The notes under the pieces were generated by a model. The model ran no database searches. It saw nothing but the letters and a program-made list of their open reading frames with translations, and had not been told where the DNA came from. From positions 2,542,001 to 2,606,000 of the forward strand of contig NZ_JAOQNK010000001.1 of NCBI RefSeq assembly GCF_025961315.1: a stretch of 64,000 nucleotides of DNA, in the 5' to 3' direction. This document shows, in pieces, positions 9,812 through 19,551 of this stretch; within the stretch, counting starts at the first letter, position 1; each line of letters begins with the position of its first letter. The position numbers and the translations under genes are program-made. Source of the stretch: Sphingobacterium kitahiroshimense. GTDB taxonomy: Bacteria; Bacteroidota; Bacteroidia; Sphingobacteriales; Sphingobacteriaceae.

Positions 9812-9855
9812 TAGAACATAAAAAAACCGCTTAATAGCGGTTTTTTTATGTTCTA
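9812..9855. terminator. Bidirectional terminator between parC and msrA
   Basis: A perfect 19-bp stem (9812-9830 with 9837-9855) with a 6-base loop has a CCGC/GCGG core flanked by A7 and T7, so it should terminate on both strands. Confidence 0.92.
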
Positions 9856-9862
9856 GTATCTT

Positions 9863-10378
9863 TTAATCTTTAAACTCTTTGATGAATTTTTGAAGTTTTG
9901 GTGCAATAACAACAGAACAGAAAGGATTTTCAGGATGCGTATTGAAATAATTGTGATGATAGTTTTCTGCTACCCAAAAAGTAACCGCTGGCTCTACAGT
10001 AGTCACAATAGGATCTTCAAAAACATCCTCACTATCTAACTCATCAATAAAATTCTTAGCGAGTATTTCCTGTTCCTCATCGTGGAAAAATACGACCGAT
10101 CTATATTGCGTACCGACATCATTACCTTGACGGTTTAACGTCGTTGGGTTATGCGTTTTAAAGAAGATCTTCAATAATTCTTCGTAATTAACAAGATCTT
10201 CATCGTATTCAATCTGTACCACTTCAACATGTTCTGTGGTACCTGTACATACCTGCTCATAGGTAGGATTATCATTTAGCCCGCCCATATATCCTGGTAA
10301 AACGGATTTTACACCTTCAGTATTTTGAAAAATAACTTCCGTACACCAAAAACAGCCGCCTCCAAATGTTGCTTTCAT
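9863..10378 (-). CDS. msrA: Peptide-methionine (S)-S-oxide reductase MsrA
   Basis: The 171-residue enzyme reduces the S form of methionine sulfoxide in proteins and free methionine. The N-terminal GGGCFWCTEVIF motif supplies the catalytic cysteine at residue 9; a second cysteine at 12 replaces the glycine often seen there. The conserved PTYEQVCTGTTEHVEVVQIEYD and HNPTTLNRQGNDVGTQYRSV stretches bind the substrate. There is no signal peptide and no fused MsrB domain, so it is a plain cytoplasmic MsrA of normal length. It stands alone with its own terminator. Confidence 0.96.
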   Translation of the reverse strand: MKATFGGGCFWCTEVIFQNTEGVKSVLPGYMGGLNDNPTYEQVCTGTTEHVEVVQIEYDEDLVNYEELLKIFFKTHNPTTLNRQGNDVGTQYRSVVFFHDEEQEILAKNFIDELDSEDVFEDPIVTTVEPAVTFWVAENYHHNYFNTHPENPFCSVVIAPKLQKFIKEFKD

Positions 10379-10539
10379 ATCTTAATATATTTTATATTCA
10401 AACTTAGATAAATTTGTTTAGTAAAAAAAAACTTTCAAATTTATCGATCTCTCCTCCACCATCAAAAAATAAATAATTGAGGAAACTTAGAAATTAAATG
10501 ACAGAAAAAGCGTCATAATAGTTTACTGATTTTGAAAAA

Positions 10540-11565
10540 TTATGATTTGTAGTAATAGGAACCTGGAATCAGCAGATCCTGCTTTTCGTTATGACATACA
10601 GCGTATGAGAATCCTTTTTGCAAAGCATAAGATCCATATTCACCTTTTTTATTCAATGCTAAAAATCCTACCTGAATATCTTTTGCAATATTAGGTTTCT
10701 TCTTAACAATACGTTTTACAGCTTCTTTGCAGGCATCTTCCGGTGAATATCCCTGACGCATCAATTCGACCACTAAAAAACTACCTAATGTACGAATGAC
10801 TTCCTCTCCTACTCCTGTAGAAGTGGCCCCGCCTACTTCATTGTCTACATAAAGTCCAGCTCCGATAATCGGGCTATCTCCTACCCGGCCATGCATCTTA
10901 AAAGCCATACCGCTTGTTGTACATGCACCAGATAGATTTCCTTGAGCATCCAATGCAAGCATACCTATTGTATCATGATTATACTGATTACCTGGCAAAC
11001 GCTCGACCGCGAAAGACTTGTTCTCAATATTCATAACCGGTTTATATTTCTTTTCTTTTAACCATTCTTTCCATGCTTTTTCTCCTTCTGGGGTAAGCAG
11101 GTCTTCTTTTTCAAAACCATTCTCCAGCGCAAACTGCAATGCACCATCTCCTGCAAGCATCACATGTGGTGTTTTATCCATTACCAGACGAGCTACAGAA
11201 ATTGGATGTGCGATATGCTCTAAGGCCGCTACGGAACCACAGTTTCCTTCTGAATCCATGATACAGGCATCTAAGGTAACGATACCATCGCGATCTGGAT
11301 ATCCACCTTTTCCTACTGTCATATTTTTTAAATCAGCTTCCGGTACACGCACTCCCTGCTCTACGGCATCAATTGCTTTTCCGCCTTTTTTTAGCACTTC
11401 CCATGCCGCCTGATTTGCCGCGATACCAAAGTCCCAAGTTGAAATAACGATCGGTTTCATTCCCGACCGCTTCTGCGGAATTGAAAAACTTGATAACGTC
11501 TCTACAGTACCTATAGCTGTTGCTCCAATAATACCTTGTCTAATAAATTGGCGTCTTGAACTCAT
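10540..11565 (-). CDS. N4-(beta-N-acetylglucosaminyl)-L-asparaginase (aspartylglucosaminidase)
   Basis: The 341-residue Ntn-hydrolase precursor begins with a twin-arginine-like leader (SSRRQFIRQGIIGATAIG), so it is probably exported. The autocleavage site is HDTIGM with catalytic Thr199; TTSGM (216-220) and GRVGDSPIIGAGLYVDNEVG (226-245) match the flavobacterial glycosylasparaginase. The enzyme splits the GlcNAc-asparagine bond after glycoproteins are degraded. It is divergent from the NlpC/P60 gene next door and may serve the same scavenging programme, but that link is inference. Its length and all catalytic residues are normal. Confidence 0.9.
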   Translation of the reverse strand: MSSRRQFIRQGIIGATAIGTVETLSSFSIPQKRSGMKPIVISTWDFGIAANQAAWEVLKKGGKAIDAVEQGVRVPEADLKNMTVGKGGYPDRDGIVTLDACIMDSEGNCGSVAALEHIAHPISVARLVMDKTPHVMLAGDGALQFALENGFEKEDLLTPEGEKAWKEWLKEKKYKPVMNIENKSFAVERLPGNQYNHDTIGMLALDAQGNLSGACTTSGMAFKMHGRVGDSPIIGAGLYVDNEVGGATSTGVGEEVIRTLGSFLVVELMRQGYSPEDACKEAVKRIVKKKPNIAKDIQVGFLALNKKGEYGSYALQKGFSYAVCHNEKQDLLIPGSYYYKS

Positions 11566-11698
11566 ATTTTAATCGATTTAGCAATACAAGTATACACAAT
11601 TGCATTTTTCTTTTTAAGAATTTTTTAATTCTGCCAAGGCCCCGCATTCGTATTTATGCAAAAGAATCGATCATTAATTCACAAATCGTCAACATTTC

Positions 11699-11729
11699 TT
11701 GTAAAAACATACAATTTAGACTATCTTTA
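11699..11729 (+). promoter_or_regulatory. Predicted promoter of the NlpC/P60-epimerase operon
   Basis: TTG at 11699-11701, a 20-base spacer and TATCTTTA at 11722-11729 (7 of 8 to TAnnTTTG). The inferred leader of about 14 bases supports the downstream ATG at 11748. Confidence 0.5.
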
Positions 11730-11747
11730 AAAACCAAACTAATCAGC

Positions 11748-12974
11748 ATGACAAATAAACTAAAATATGCTATTCTTACCTGTGCAGGCTTTTTTACGAT
11801 TAACCATGCCTTTTCACAAGCACTAGATTCCACTGTTTATCTTCAGGTTAAAGAACTGCAAGAAACCGTAAGAAAAGCATATGCTCCTGATAAGCGTACA
11901 AAGCTATTTGCCTTCACAAAAACAGATATTGCCAAAAATGACTATCTGATAGAAACGACAGAACCCGCCGCTAAAACAGCTTTCGAACAGCAATTTAAAA
12001 ATATTCCGGCAACGGTAGCCATTAACTTATTGCCCGAACAAAACTTAGGAAATAAACTGATCGGTATCGTACATTTATCTGTCGGAAATATGAGAACTAA
12101 GCCTGATAATGCGGCTGAAATGGCGAGTCAGGTATTAATGGGAACACAGGTTGACCTCTTACAAAAGGATCATGGTGAATACCGCATCCGTACTCCGGAA
12201 GGCTACATTGCCTGGTTACCGACTTCTTCAGTTACAGCGATGACAAAGGAAGAGGCAGCACAATGGAACAGTCAGCCTAAAATAATCTATACCGCTGAAT
12301 TTGGAAAATCACTTTCCGAACCGCATGCGCAAAGCCAACGTGTATCGGATCTTGTATATGGTGATATTCTGGTGCTGACGGGTGAGAAAAATAACTATTT
12401 CGAAGTTTCCTATCCAGATAAAAGGAAAGCATACATCAAAAAAGAAGAAGCTTTATCGCTAAAAAAATGGGTTGATTCACGCAATCCTACAGCTGACAAC
12501 TTGATCTCGAGTGCCAAATCTATGCTCGGACTTCCTTACCTTTGGGGTGGTACTTCTGTAAAGGGAGTAGATTGCAGCGGCTTTACAAAGACAGCTTACT
12601 TCATGAACGGTTATGTTATACCGCGTGATGCTTCTCAACAGGTATTAGCAGGTGAATCGGTGGATATCCTGGATGCTGAAGGTCACTTTGATCCAGAAAA
12701 GGCGCTTAAAAATTTAAAACCTGCTGATCTTTTGTTTTTTGCTGCAGGTAAAAATACGAATCCCAATGTCCGTGTTACGCATGTAGCACTTTACATCGGT
12801 AACGGAACGTTTATTCATGCAGCGGGATCTGTACGGATCAATAGTATGTTGAAAGATGCTGCAAATTACGATGATTTTCAGACACGCACTGTCGTTGCTG
12901 CAAAAAGATATTTGGGATCAAACGATCCACAAATACAGAAAGTACAAAATAACCCTTATTATAGCATCAAATAA
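11748..12974 (+). CDS. NlpC/P60 (C40) endopeptidase with SH3 domains, YkfC-like
   Basis: The 408-residue secreted protein starts with a signal peptide (KLKYAILTCAGFFTINHAFSQA). Two bacterial SH3-type modules (about 100-165 and 180-235) precede an NlpC/P60 domain. Catalytic residues are Cys276 (KGVDCSGFTK), His345 (VTHVALYIG) and a third polar residue at His357. This is the architecture of YkfC, which cuts the gamma-D-Glu-diamino-acid bond of murein peptides carrying a free N-terminal L-Ala. The open frame extends upstream to 11556, but the predicted promoter and the signal peptide place the start at 11748. The epimerase for the released L-Ala-D-Glu follows after 15 bases. Confidence 0.9.
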   Translation: MTNKLKYAILTCAGFFTINHAFSQALDSTVYLQVKELQETVRKAYAPDKRTKLFAFTKTDIAKNDYLIETTEPAAKTAFEQQFKNIPATVAINLLPEQNLGNKLIGIVHLSVGNMRTKPDNAAEMASQVLMGTQVDLLQKDHGEYRIRTPEGYIAWLPTSSVTAMTKEEAAQWNSQPKIIYTAEFGKSLSEPHAQSQRVSDLVYGDILVLTGEKNNYFEVSYPDKRKAYIKKEEALSLKKWVDSRNPTADNLISSAKSMLGLPYLWGGTSVKGVDCSGFTKTAYFMNGYVIPRDASQQVLAGESVDILDAEGHFDPEKALKNLKPADLLFFAAGKNTNPNVRVTHVALYIGNGTFIHAAGSVRINSMLKDAANYDDFQTRTVVAAKRYLGSNDPQIQKVQNNPYYSIK

Positions 12975-12989
12975 AAGATAACAACGATC

Positions 12990-14045
12990 ATGAGTACACA
13001 TTCAGACTGGATTACTAAAGATTTTGGGGCTTTCAAACTGAGATATAAACCTTACACTTTAGAAATGCGTTATGTCTTTACTGTTGCATCTTTCAGCAGA
13101 ACGACTACTCCGGTTGTATTGACACAATTGGAATATGACGGCATTATTGGTTACGGCGAGGCAAGTATGCCTCCATATCTAGGAGAATCGCAGGAAAGCG
13201 TTATCAATTTTCTAAACAAAATCGACCTATCCGGATTCAACTCTCCTTTTCAAACGGAGGAGTTATTGGCTTATGTGGATCAAATAAGTGCTAAAAACAC
13301 GGCTGCAAAAGCATCAGTTGATATTGCTCTTCATGATTTAATAGGAAAAATACTGGGACAGCCATTTTATAAAATATGGGGATTAAATCCCGCATTAATT
13401 CCCGCTACTTCCTATACCATTGGTATCGATACGGAGGAGGTGATCCGTAAAAAGGTCATGGAGGCAGATCAGTTTAAAATCCTCAAAGTAAAGTTGGGCC
13501 TTGAAACGGATAAAATGATTATCGACACTATTCGCCAATGTACGGATCGTCCTTTGTGCGCGGATGTGAATCAAGGATGGAAAACAAAGGAGCAAGCACT
13601 TGAAATGTCACATTGGCTCGCTGAAAGAGGCGTAGTTTTTTTGGAACAGCCGATGCCAAAAGAACAGATCGATGATAACGCCTGGTTAACAGCCCATAGC
13701 CCCATACCGACTATTGCCGATGAAGCATGCCAGAGATTGAGTGATGTTCCTGCATTGCAGGGTGTTTATTCGGGCATTAATATCAAACTGATGAAATGCA
13801 CTGGAATGCGTGAAGCAAAAAGGATGGCAGAGTTAGCGCAGTCATTAAAAATGAAAGTAATGATCGGATGTATGACTGAAACTTCTTGTGCCATATCTGC
13901 CGCTGCTCAGTTGGCTCCTTTGGTAGATTGGGCAGATCTGGATGGTGCACTTCTTATCGGAAATGATATTTACGATGGCATGAAAGTCATTGACGGACAA
14001 TGTATCTTACCAGATCGTCCAGGGATAGGTATCCTAGCAGAATAA
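12990..14045 (+). CDS. Dipeptide epimerase (L-Ala-D/L-Glu epimerase)
   Basis: The 351-residue enolase-superfamily enzyme belongs to the muconate-lactonizing subgroup. The acid/base lysines lie in KVKLG (Lys166 and Lys168) and IKLMKC (Lys266). Metal ligands are Asp192 (DVNQGW), Glu219 (LEQPM) and Asp244 (ADEACQ), and DWADLDGA (313-320) is the typical end of the dipeptide-epimerase barrel. It converts L-Ala-D-Glu from murein into L-Ala-L-Glu, which ordinary peptidases can use. Placement directly behind the NlpC/P60 endopeptidase gene is the same as ykfB-ykfC in B. subtilis and supports this specificity. It is cytoplasmic, with no signal peptide. Confidence 0.92.
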   Translation: MSTHSDWITKDFGAFKLRYKPYTLEMRYVFTVASFSRTTTPVVLTQLEYDGIIGYGEASMPPYLGESQESVINFLNKIDLSGFNSPFQTEELLAYVDQISAKNTAAKASVDIALHDLIGKILGQPFYKIWGLNPALIPATSYTIGIDTEEVIRKKVMEADQFKILKVKLGLETDKMIIDTIRQCTDRPLCADVNQGWKTKEQALEMSHWLAERGVVFLEQPMPKEQIDDNAWLTAHSPIPTIADEACQRLSDVPALQGVYSGINIKLMKCTGMREAKRMAELAQSLKMKVMIGCMTETSCAISAAAQLAPLVDWADLDGALLIGNDIYDGMKVIDGQCILPDRPGIGILAE

Positions 14046-14062
14046 AACTCATTAAATTTTCA

Positions 14063-14100
14063 TAAGATCATGAATTTTCAGAAAAAATATCATGATCTTA
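14063..14100 (+). terminator. Inverted repeat after the epimerase gene
   Basis: TAAGATCATGA at 14063-14073 pairs perfectly with 14090-14100 (11 bp, 16-base A/T-rich loop). The following TTCTTATCTTGT is only a weak T-run, so it may be a leaky terminator or a regulator site ahead of susC. Confidence 0.5.
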
Positions 14101-14167
14101 TTCTTATCTTGTACCTTACGGGTATAAATAGATCATCTATTAAAAGCAACAACTAACCAATACTCTT

Positions 14168-17100
14168 ATGAATAAAATTTTACTTACCTCGTTATGTACG
14201 ATGGCTTGCGGGACTCTGCAGGTCGTACATGCGCAACAAATCCAGGTTGTGGGGAAAGTTTCAGATGGAAATGGCGCTGCCATTCCAGATGTGACGATCT
14301 CGGTCAAAGGAACAAATACCGCAACATCCACAAATTCCAGTGGATTGTTTACGATAAATGCGAATCAGGATGCAACAGTCATCATCAGTGCTGTCGGTTA
14401 TCAGAAACAAGAAATCAAACTAAATGGCCGAAAAACATTAACAATAACCTTACAAAAAGAAGAGAATGCACTGGATGAGGTTATGGTAGTCGCTTATGGT
14501 ACGGCTAAAAAGAGCACCTACACGGGTTCTGCTGCGGTGGTAAAGGAAAGTGATATTAAAGATGTCCCTACGACGTCGTTTGAAAATGCATTGAACGGAC
14601 GTGTAGCTGGTGTTCAGATCAGTTCCAGCTCCGGCCAGGCAGGCGCAACATCTAGCATCAGGATACGTGGTATCGGTTCTATGAACGCTTCTAATGATCC
14701 TTTATATGTGATCGATGGTGTTCCTGTTGTTTCGGGCAATTTGGGACAAATGAGTGGCCAGATCAATTCTTCTTCCAATGTCATGAGTACGCTTAATCCA
14801 TCGGATATAGAATCGATCACCATATTAAAAGATGCTGCCGCATCTTCATTATATGGATCTAGAGCTGCCAATGGCGTTATCGTGATTACAACGAAACGTG
14901 GTAAAGAGGGAAAGGCACGCATAAACTTTCGGTCTTCTCTTGGTTTTACCCCATCGTGGGCGACAGATAATTATGAAGTAGCGGATCCGCAGGCACAGAT
15001 CAATATGGAATATCAGATTTTCCATGACTATAGAACGTCAAATAAAAACAGTGCTACTGGAGTCAATTACACCGATCAGGAGGCAAGTACTTATGCTCTG
15101 GGACAAATCAACAACCGATTTAATAAACATGGATATCGCTTTGAAGTAGATGGTCCTGCCCGTATGAATAATGTTAAAATTCTTGGAATAACTGACGGTG
15201 TAGAAAACCGGGAAGGTAAATTCTTTGATTGGGAGGATTACTTATTTAGAACCGGTGTTTTTAATACGAACGACATCTCTTTGAGCGGAGGTTCTGAAAC
15301 AACAAAGTACTTCTCTTCTCTAAACTATACAAAAGATAAAGGACGCGCCACGATCAATGAATATGAAAGAATCTCAGGAAGAATCAACCTGAATCAAAAA
15401 GTAAGAAGCAATATTGAATATAATGTAAATTTAAATGTTGCTAATACGGATAAAACTGGGTTCAATGATACCCGAAGTACCGGATCTAATCCTTTCTTTC
15501 AATCTAGAAATCTATTGTTTCCTTTCTACTGGCCTACTGACTACAAAACCGGCAATCCATGGACAGCACAATATGGTAGCTTAGCTTATAATTCTGACTA
15601 TTATAATAAACAATGGGGTAACAGTACAAAAACTCTCAAATTGGGTGCTGTACAATCTCTATCGTGGGAAATTGTTCCTAATCTAACGGCAAAAACAATT
15701 TTCTCATTTGATAACACAGAAGTAAAAGATGCCTTGAATTTTTCAGCCTTGCACTTCATTGGTTTGACCGATAAGGGTTCATCGAGCAAATGGAATACAA
15801 ATATGCGGAAATATGTTTCGTCCAATACATTAACGTATGCCAAAAGTATTGAGCAGCATAACTTCAATATTTTAGCGGGTTATGAAGTTGAAAAGAATGT
15901 CACTGATTTTCAGTACAGCAATTCGATTAATCTCGGATCAAGTTCTTTAACATCTATCGGTACGGGAGCAAATTATAAAGCGGACAGCTATCAGTTCGGT
16001 AATAATTTGATGTCTTATCTTTCACGTGTCGATTACAACTATAATGAGAAATACTTTTTAGGAGCTTCTATCCGCCGGGACGGTTCGTCACGTTTCAGTG
16101 AAGATAATCGTTGGGGTACCTTCTGGTCTGTATCTGGCGCATGGAGTATCCATAAAGAAGAGTTCTTTAAAAATGATATCGTCAATACCTTACGATTAAG
16201 AGCTTCGTATGGTGTTAATGGTACGCTACCAACAGATAATTATGCTTGGAGAACTTTAATGTATTATAAATACAATTACAAAGGTAACCCTGGGGGTGTC
16301 GTTGGCGATGGTTCATTAGGGGCTATAGATAGAGGATTAGGAAATACAAAACTAACCTGGGAAAAAAGTAATACCTACGATCTAGCTTTGGAATATGGTT
16401 TATTTAACAATAGACTAACGGGTTCCATCGAATACTTTAATAGAGATTCGAAAGACTTGCTTCAAGATGTGCCTACTTCTGGTACGACTGGTTTTACCAA
16501 GGTGCTCCAAAACGTGGGTGTCATAAATAATAGTGGAGTCGAAATTGATTTAGGCGGCGATATCATCAGTAAAGAAAACTTCAGATGGTCGGCTCGGGTC
16601 AATGGTTCATTTTTAACTTCCAAAGTCAAAACTTTAGATGCTGGTAAAGATATTATCTGGACTGATCCTACAGGTGGTGATGCCCGTGCACAGTTTATCT
16701 ACCGTGAAAATGAATCGGTATTATCTTTCTATGGTTATGAGTGGGGCGGTGTAGATAAAACCAATGGTAAAAACGTTTGGTATACAAACAATAATCAATC
16801 GGATTTCGAATACAATGGCCGAAATGCTTCTTATAGCTATACGAAAGCAGATCAGATCATCTTGGGTTCGGCTACGCCTAAAATTTTCGGAGGAATCAAT
16901 ACAGATGTGGAATATAAAGGTATCTCACTTGGTCTAAACTTTAGTTACAAGATCGGTGGAAAGCTGTATGATGGTGCGGAAAAGGATGTCATGGATGATG
17001 GCTACTATTGGGAAAGAATACGTTCACAGTATTACTATGATAATATGTGGTCACCTAGCAATGTAAATGGCACACAACCGAAAATCGATGGTAACGATTT

Positions 17101-17365
17101 AACTGATGCTATCCAGTTCAGTAGCCGTCATTTATATAATGCTTCGTTTATCCGTCTAAAAAACATCAATGTCGCTTATAAATTGCCTTCACAATGGTTG
17201 GAAAAAGTTAAAATCAGTAATGCGCGTTTATTTTTCAATGGTACAAACCTATTCACGGCATCTAAATTTAAACTAGCGGATCCTGAGGTTAACCAATATG
17301 GAACGCGTGGATGGGAAACACCATATGGCAAAACATACACATTTGGTATTGAAATCGGCTTCTAG
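14168..17365 (+). CDS. SusC/RagA-family TonB-linked outer membrane transporter
   Basis: The 1065-residue receptor has a signal peptide (ends VVHAQQ), a carboxypeptidase-regulatory-like beta domain (about 25-100, VSDGNGAAIPDVTISVKGTN) and the SusC linker EVMVVAYGTAKKSTYTGSAA. The plug contains IRIRGIGSMNASNDPLYVID and ILKDAAASSLYGSRAANGVI, followed by a 22-strand-type barrel ending YTFGIEIGF. There is no STN domain, so it is not expected to signal through FecR. With SusD it should form a lidded importer. The flanking genes break down cell-wall peptides rather than sugars, so the cargo is more likely a peptide (compare the RagAB peptide importer) than a glycan. Confidence 0.95.
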   Translation: MNKILLTSLCTMACGTLQVVHAQQIQVVGKVSDGNGAAIPDVTISVKGTNTATSTNSSGLFTINANQDATVIISAVGYQKQEIKLNGRKTLTITLQKEENALDEVMVVAYGTAKKSTYTGSAAVVKESDIKDVPTTSFENALNGRVAGVQISSSSGQAGATSSIRIRGIGSMNASNDPLYVIDGVPVVSGNLGQMSGQINSSSNVMSTLNPSDIESITILKDAAASSLYGSRAANGVIVITTKRGKEGKARINFRSSLGFTPSWATDNYEVADPQAQINMEYQIFHDYRTSNKNSATGVNYTDQEASTYALGQINNRFNKHGYRFEVDGPARMNNVKILGITDGVENREGKFFDWEDYLFRTGVFNTNDISLSGGSETTKYFSSLNYTKDKGRATINEYERISGRINLNQKVRSNIEYNVNLNVANTDKTGFNDTRSTGSNPFFQSRNLLFPFYWPTDYKTGNPWTAQYGSLAYNSDYYNKQWGNSTKTLKLGAVQSLSWEIVPNLTAKTIFSFDNTEVKDALNFSALHFIGLTDKGSSSKWNTNMRKYVSSNTLTYAKSIEQHNFNILAGYEVEKNVTDFQYSNSINLGSSSLTSIGTGANYKADSYQFGNNLMSYLSRVDYNYNEKYFLGASIRRDGSSRFSEDNRWGTFWSVSGAWSIHKEEFFKNDIVNTLRLRASYGVNGTLPTDNYAWRTLMYYKYNYKGNPGGVVGDGSLGAIDRGLGNTKLTWEKSNTYDLALEYGLFNNRLTGSIEYFNRDSKDLLQDVPTSGTTGFTKVLQNVGVINNSGVEIDLGGDIISKENFRWSARVNGSFLTSKVKTLDAGKDIIWTDPTGGDARAQFIYRENESVLSFYGYEWGGVDKTNGKNVWYTNNNQSDFEYNGRNASYSYTKADQIILGSATPKIFGGINTDVEYKGISLGLNFSYKIGGKLYDGAEKDVMDDGYYWERIRSQYYYDNMWSPSNVNGTQPKIDGNDLTDAIQFSSRHLYNASFIRLKNINVAYKLPSQWLEKVKISNARLFFNGTNLFTASKFKLADPEVNQYGTRGWETPYGKTYTFGIEIGF

Positions 17366-17380
17366 TTTTTATATTGATCA

Positions 17381-17425
17381 TAGTGTGAGCAATAACTTAT
17401 TGCAACAAACCTGATGATCACACTA
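17381..17425 (+). promoter_or_regulatory. Nested hairpins in the susC-susD gap
   Basis: An outer arm TAGTGTGA (17381-17388) pairs with TCACACTA (17418-17425), and between them GCAATAA pairs with TTATTGC (17389-17395 with 17397-17403). No T-run follows, so an RNA-processing or stability element is more likely than a terminator. Confidence 0.4.
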
Positions 17426-17476
17426 GCTTTTAACCGACATAGACATTGCTAATGTCATTAATAAACAAATTGATAA

Positions 17477-18967
17477 ATGAATAAACAGCTAATTCTGATG
17501 AAAAAATATATAAACTATTTACTTTTCGCATCTGTTCTGAGTACAACTTACTCGTGTAAGAACTTTTTAGATGTGGAACCTACTAATGCGGTTGATGCTG
17601 ACAAGGCCATTATAACCGCAAATGATGCTCAAATTGCGATCAACGGTATACAGCGTCAAATGACTTCTTCTAGCTATTACGGACGTAATTTTATCGCTTA
17701 TGGTGATGCTAAAGGTGGTGATGTAACGCTTTATTCCCAAGGCCGTGGGTTGGATGCTTTTTATACTTTCAATCATAATGCGCAAACGAACAATTTTTCG
17801 AGCTTTTGGACTTCGATCTATAATATCATCTACCAGACCAATAATCTACTGGAAAATATTGAAAAGTTAAAAGCATCAGGAAGTATTGAGAATTTTGATC
17901 TTGCAAAATCGGAAGCATTAACCATCCGTGCATTGGCCAATTTTGATCTGGTTAGGCTTTACGGTAAATCTTACACCGATGATAAAAATGCCTTTGGGAT
18001 TCCGAACTTGACCAAAACACTTGCTTATAATGAGCAAAGTTTACGTGCTACGGTTGATGAAAACTATAAACAGATTCTTTCGGATTTAAAAACTGCGGAA
18101 ACCGGTCTTCCAAAGACCAAAAGAGATGGCTACTTAAATTACTATGCCAACAAGGCGATACAAGCACGTGTGTACCTCACGATGGGTGACTATAATAATG
18201 CTTTATTGGCAGCTGAGGAAGTGATCAATAATAATCCTATTTATTCTCTTTATACCAATGCAGCTTGGGTCACTTCGTGGCAATCTCAATTTGGGTCGGA
18301 ATCTATTTATGAACTAGTAATCGAGCCCAATCAAGCTGATTTAGGAAGAAATTCATTGGGTTTCTATTTTATGAGGAGAAATCACCAGACAGGTGCTTTA
18401 GGAAATTTCCTAGCAAGTACACCTTTCTTAAATGCGCTTAATGCTGATCTTTCTGATGTAAGAAGGGGTGTGATGGCTAGAGATGAATCATCTGCTGCTC
18501 GCCTAGGCTCTTGCTACAAATACCTTGGTTCTACGACATTTTCTGGGGATAAAGGAACATCTAATTATACTGCTGTCAATATTAAGGTGATCCGTCTTTC
18601 TGAACTGTATCTGATTGCAGCGGAAGCGGCATTAAAGGCAAGTACTCCTAATCCGACTAAGGCAGCAACTTATTTGCAGGCGATCCATAAACGTTCGGCT
18701 GGATTACCAGCTATTGATGCAAGATCTGTTTCTGAGGCTTTGATCTTAGCGGAAAAAAGTAAGGAGTTTTTTGGTGAGGGTATTCGCTATTTTGATATGA
18801 TCAGACTAAATAAGACAATCAATTTTGATGATGCATTTGCCGGTATCGATATTCCCACTAGGGAGCAAGCCATTAATCGATCTTTCTCTAGAACCATATT
18901 ACCGATATCTCAAGAAGAAATTAATGCTAATCCTCCAATAAAAGCACAACAAAATCCGGGATATTAG
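17477..18967 (+). CDS. RagB/SusD-family surface lipoprotein
   Basis: The 496-residue partner of the preceding SusC has a lipoprotein signal ending STTYSCKNFLDVEPTN, the standard opening of SusD proteins. A later ATG at 17498 would give a 489-residue form with a tidier signal peptide. TPR-like helices carry motifs such as EALTIRALANFDLVRLYGKSY and LYLIAAEAALKA. The C-terminus has the SusD-like EKSKEFFGEGIRYFDMIRL and TILPISQEEINANP. It sits on the cell surface and acts as the lid and ligand binder of SusC. A hairpin terminator follows, so the importer pair ends here. Confidence 0.95.
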   Translation: MNKQLILMKKYINYLLFASVLSTTYSCKNFLDVEPTNAVDADKAIITANDAQIAINGIQRQMTSSSYYGRNFIAYGDAKGGDVTLYSQGRGLDAFYTFNHNAQTNNFSSFWTSIYNIIYQTNNLLENIEKLKASGSIENFDLAKSEALTIRALANFDLVRLYGKSYTDDKNAFGIPNLTKTLAYNEQSLRATVDENYKQILSDLKTAETGLPKTKRDGYLNYYANKAIQARVYLTMGDYNNALLAAEEVINNNPIYSLYTNAAWVTSWQSQFGSESIYELVIEPNQADLGRNSLGFYFMRRNHQTGALGNFLASTPFLNALNADLSDVRRGVMARDESSAARLGSCYKYLGSTTFSGDKGTSNYTAVNIKVIRLSELYLIAAEAALKASTPNPTKAATYLQAIHKRSAGLPAIDARSVSEALILAEKSKEFFGEGIRYFDMIRLNKTINFDDAFAGIDIPTREQAINRSFSRTILPISQEEINANPPIKAQQNPGY

Positions 18968-18987
18968 TCTCAATTATTTACGCAATA

Positions 18988-19025
18988 AAAAAATGGCTTC
19001 TGATGTTGATCGGAAGCCATTTTTT
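18988..19025. terminator. Bidirectional terminator between susD and a GNAT gene
   Basis: AAAAAATGGCTTC (18988-19000) pairs with 19013-19025 (13 bp), with A-runs on the left and T-runs on the right. It serves the convergent susD and acetyltransferase genes. Confidence 0.88.
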
Positions 19026-19038
19026 GTGAGTTATATTT

Positions 19039-19527
19039 TTATGAATCTATCTTTTGAAAGGCTACCCGGGGGGTGCCATCGCCGACATAGATAATACCAC
19101 AACGTATGTATCCTAATCTTGTTAGTACTTTTTGCATTGGAATATTTGTTTCATGGGTATCGACCCGGATGTTGTGACATTGTTCAAAGCACCATTGAAA
19201 GCATCGCGCCGCTACTCCTTTTACTTGACCATTGGATGCTAGACGATGTACTACACCATAAGGCTCTTCATTCAACCATTCTCCATCTTCAATTATGGTA
19301 TAATTTGGATCAGATTCTAGTGAGAAACAGAAGGTGGCTACTATTGCATCATCTTCTATACAGACATAATTCTCTCCGATATCTATTGTTGTCTGGATAT
19401 ATTCCCGAGAGGGATAGCCATTTGTCCACTGAATGGTATTGCCACTAGCACGCATTAAACCTCGTGCAATGTCAATAATAGCTATCACCTGATCTAAATC
19501 TTCTAATTTTGTTTTTCTAATATCCAT
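19039..19527 (-). CDS. GNAT family N-acetyltransferase
   Basis: The 162-residue protein opens MDIRKTKLEDLDQVIAIID and has the acetyl-CoA loop VHRLASNGQVKGVAARCFQW (about 93-112), in which QVKGVA is the Q/R-x-x-G-x-A signature. The stretch IRVDTHETNIPMQKVLTRLGY closes the fold. The acceptor is unknown. It lies on the minus strand inside the murein-peptide block, downstream of the M14 peptidase gene but separated from it by a repeat tract, so co-transcription is doubtful. It could acetylate a released amino sugar or amino acid, but nothing in the sequence shows this. Confidence 0.8.
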   Translation of the reverse strand: MDIRKTKLEDLDQVIAIIDIARGLMRASGNTIQWTNGYPSREYIQTTIDIGENYVCIEDDAIVATFCFSLESDPNYTIIEDGEWLNEEPYGVVHRLASNGQVKGVAARCFQWCFEQCHNIRVDTHETNIPMQKVLTRLGYIRCGIIYVGDGTPRVAFQKIDS

Positions 19528-19551
19528 ATTTACAATAAACTTTTATTTTAT

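Noticed and set aside
11018..11413. 131-codon plus-strand frame
   Set aside because: It is antisense to the aspartylglucosaminidase gene and is serine/proline-rich, as shadows usually are.
14168..18967. Polysaccharide utilization locus
   Set aside because: SusC and SusD are present but no glycoside hydrolase, polysaccharide lyase or hybrid two-component gene is in the neighbourhood; peptidases are.
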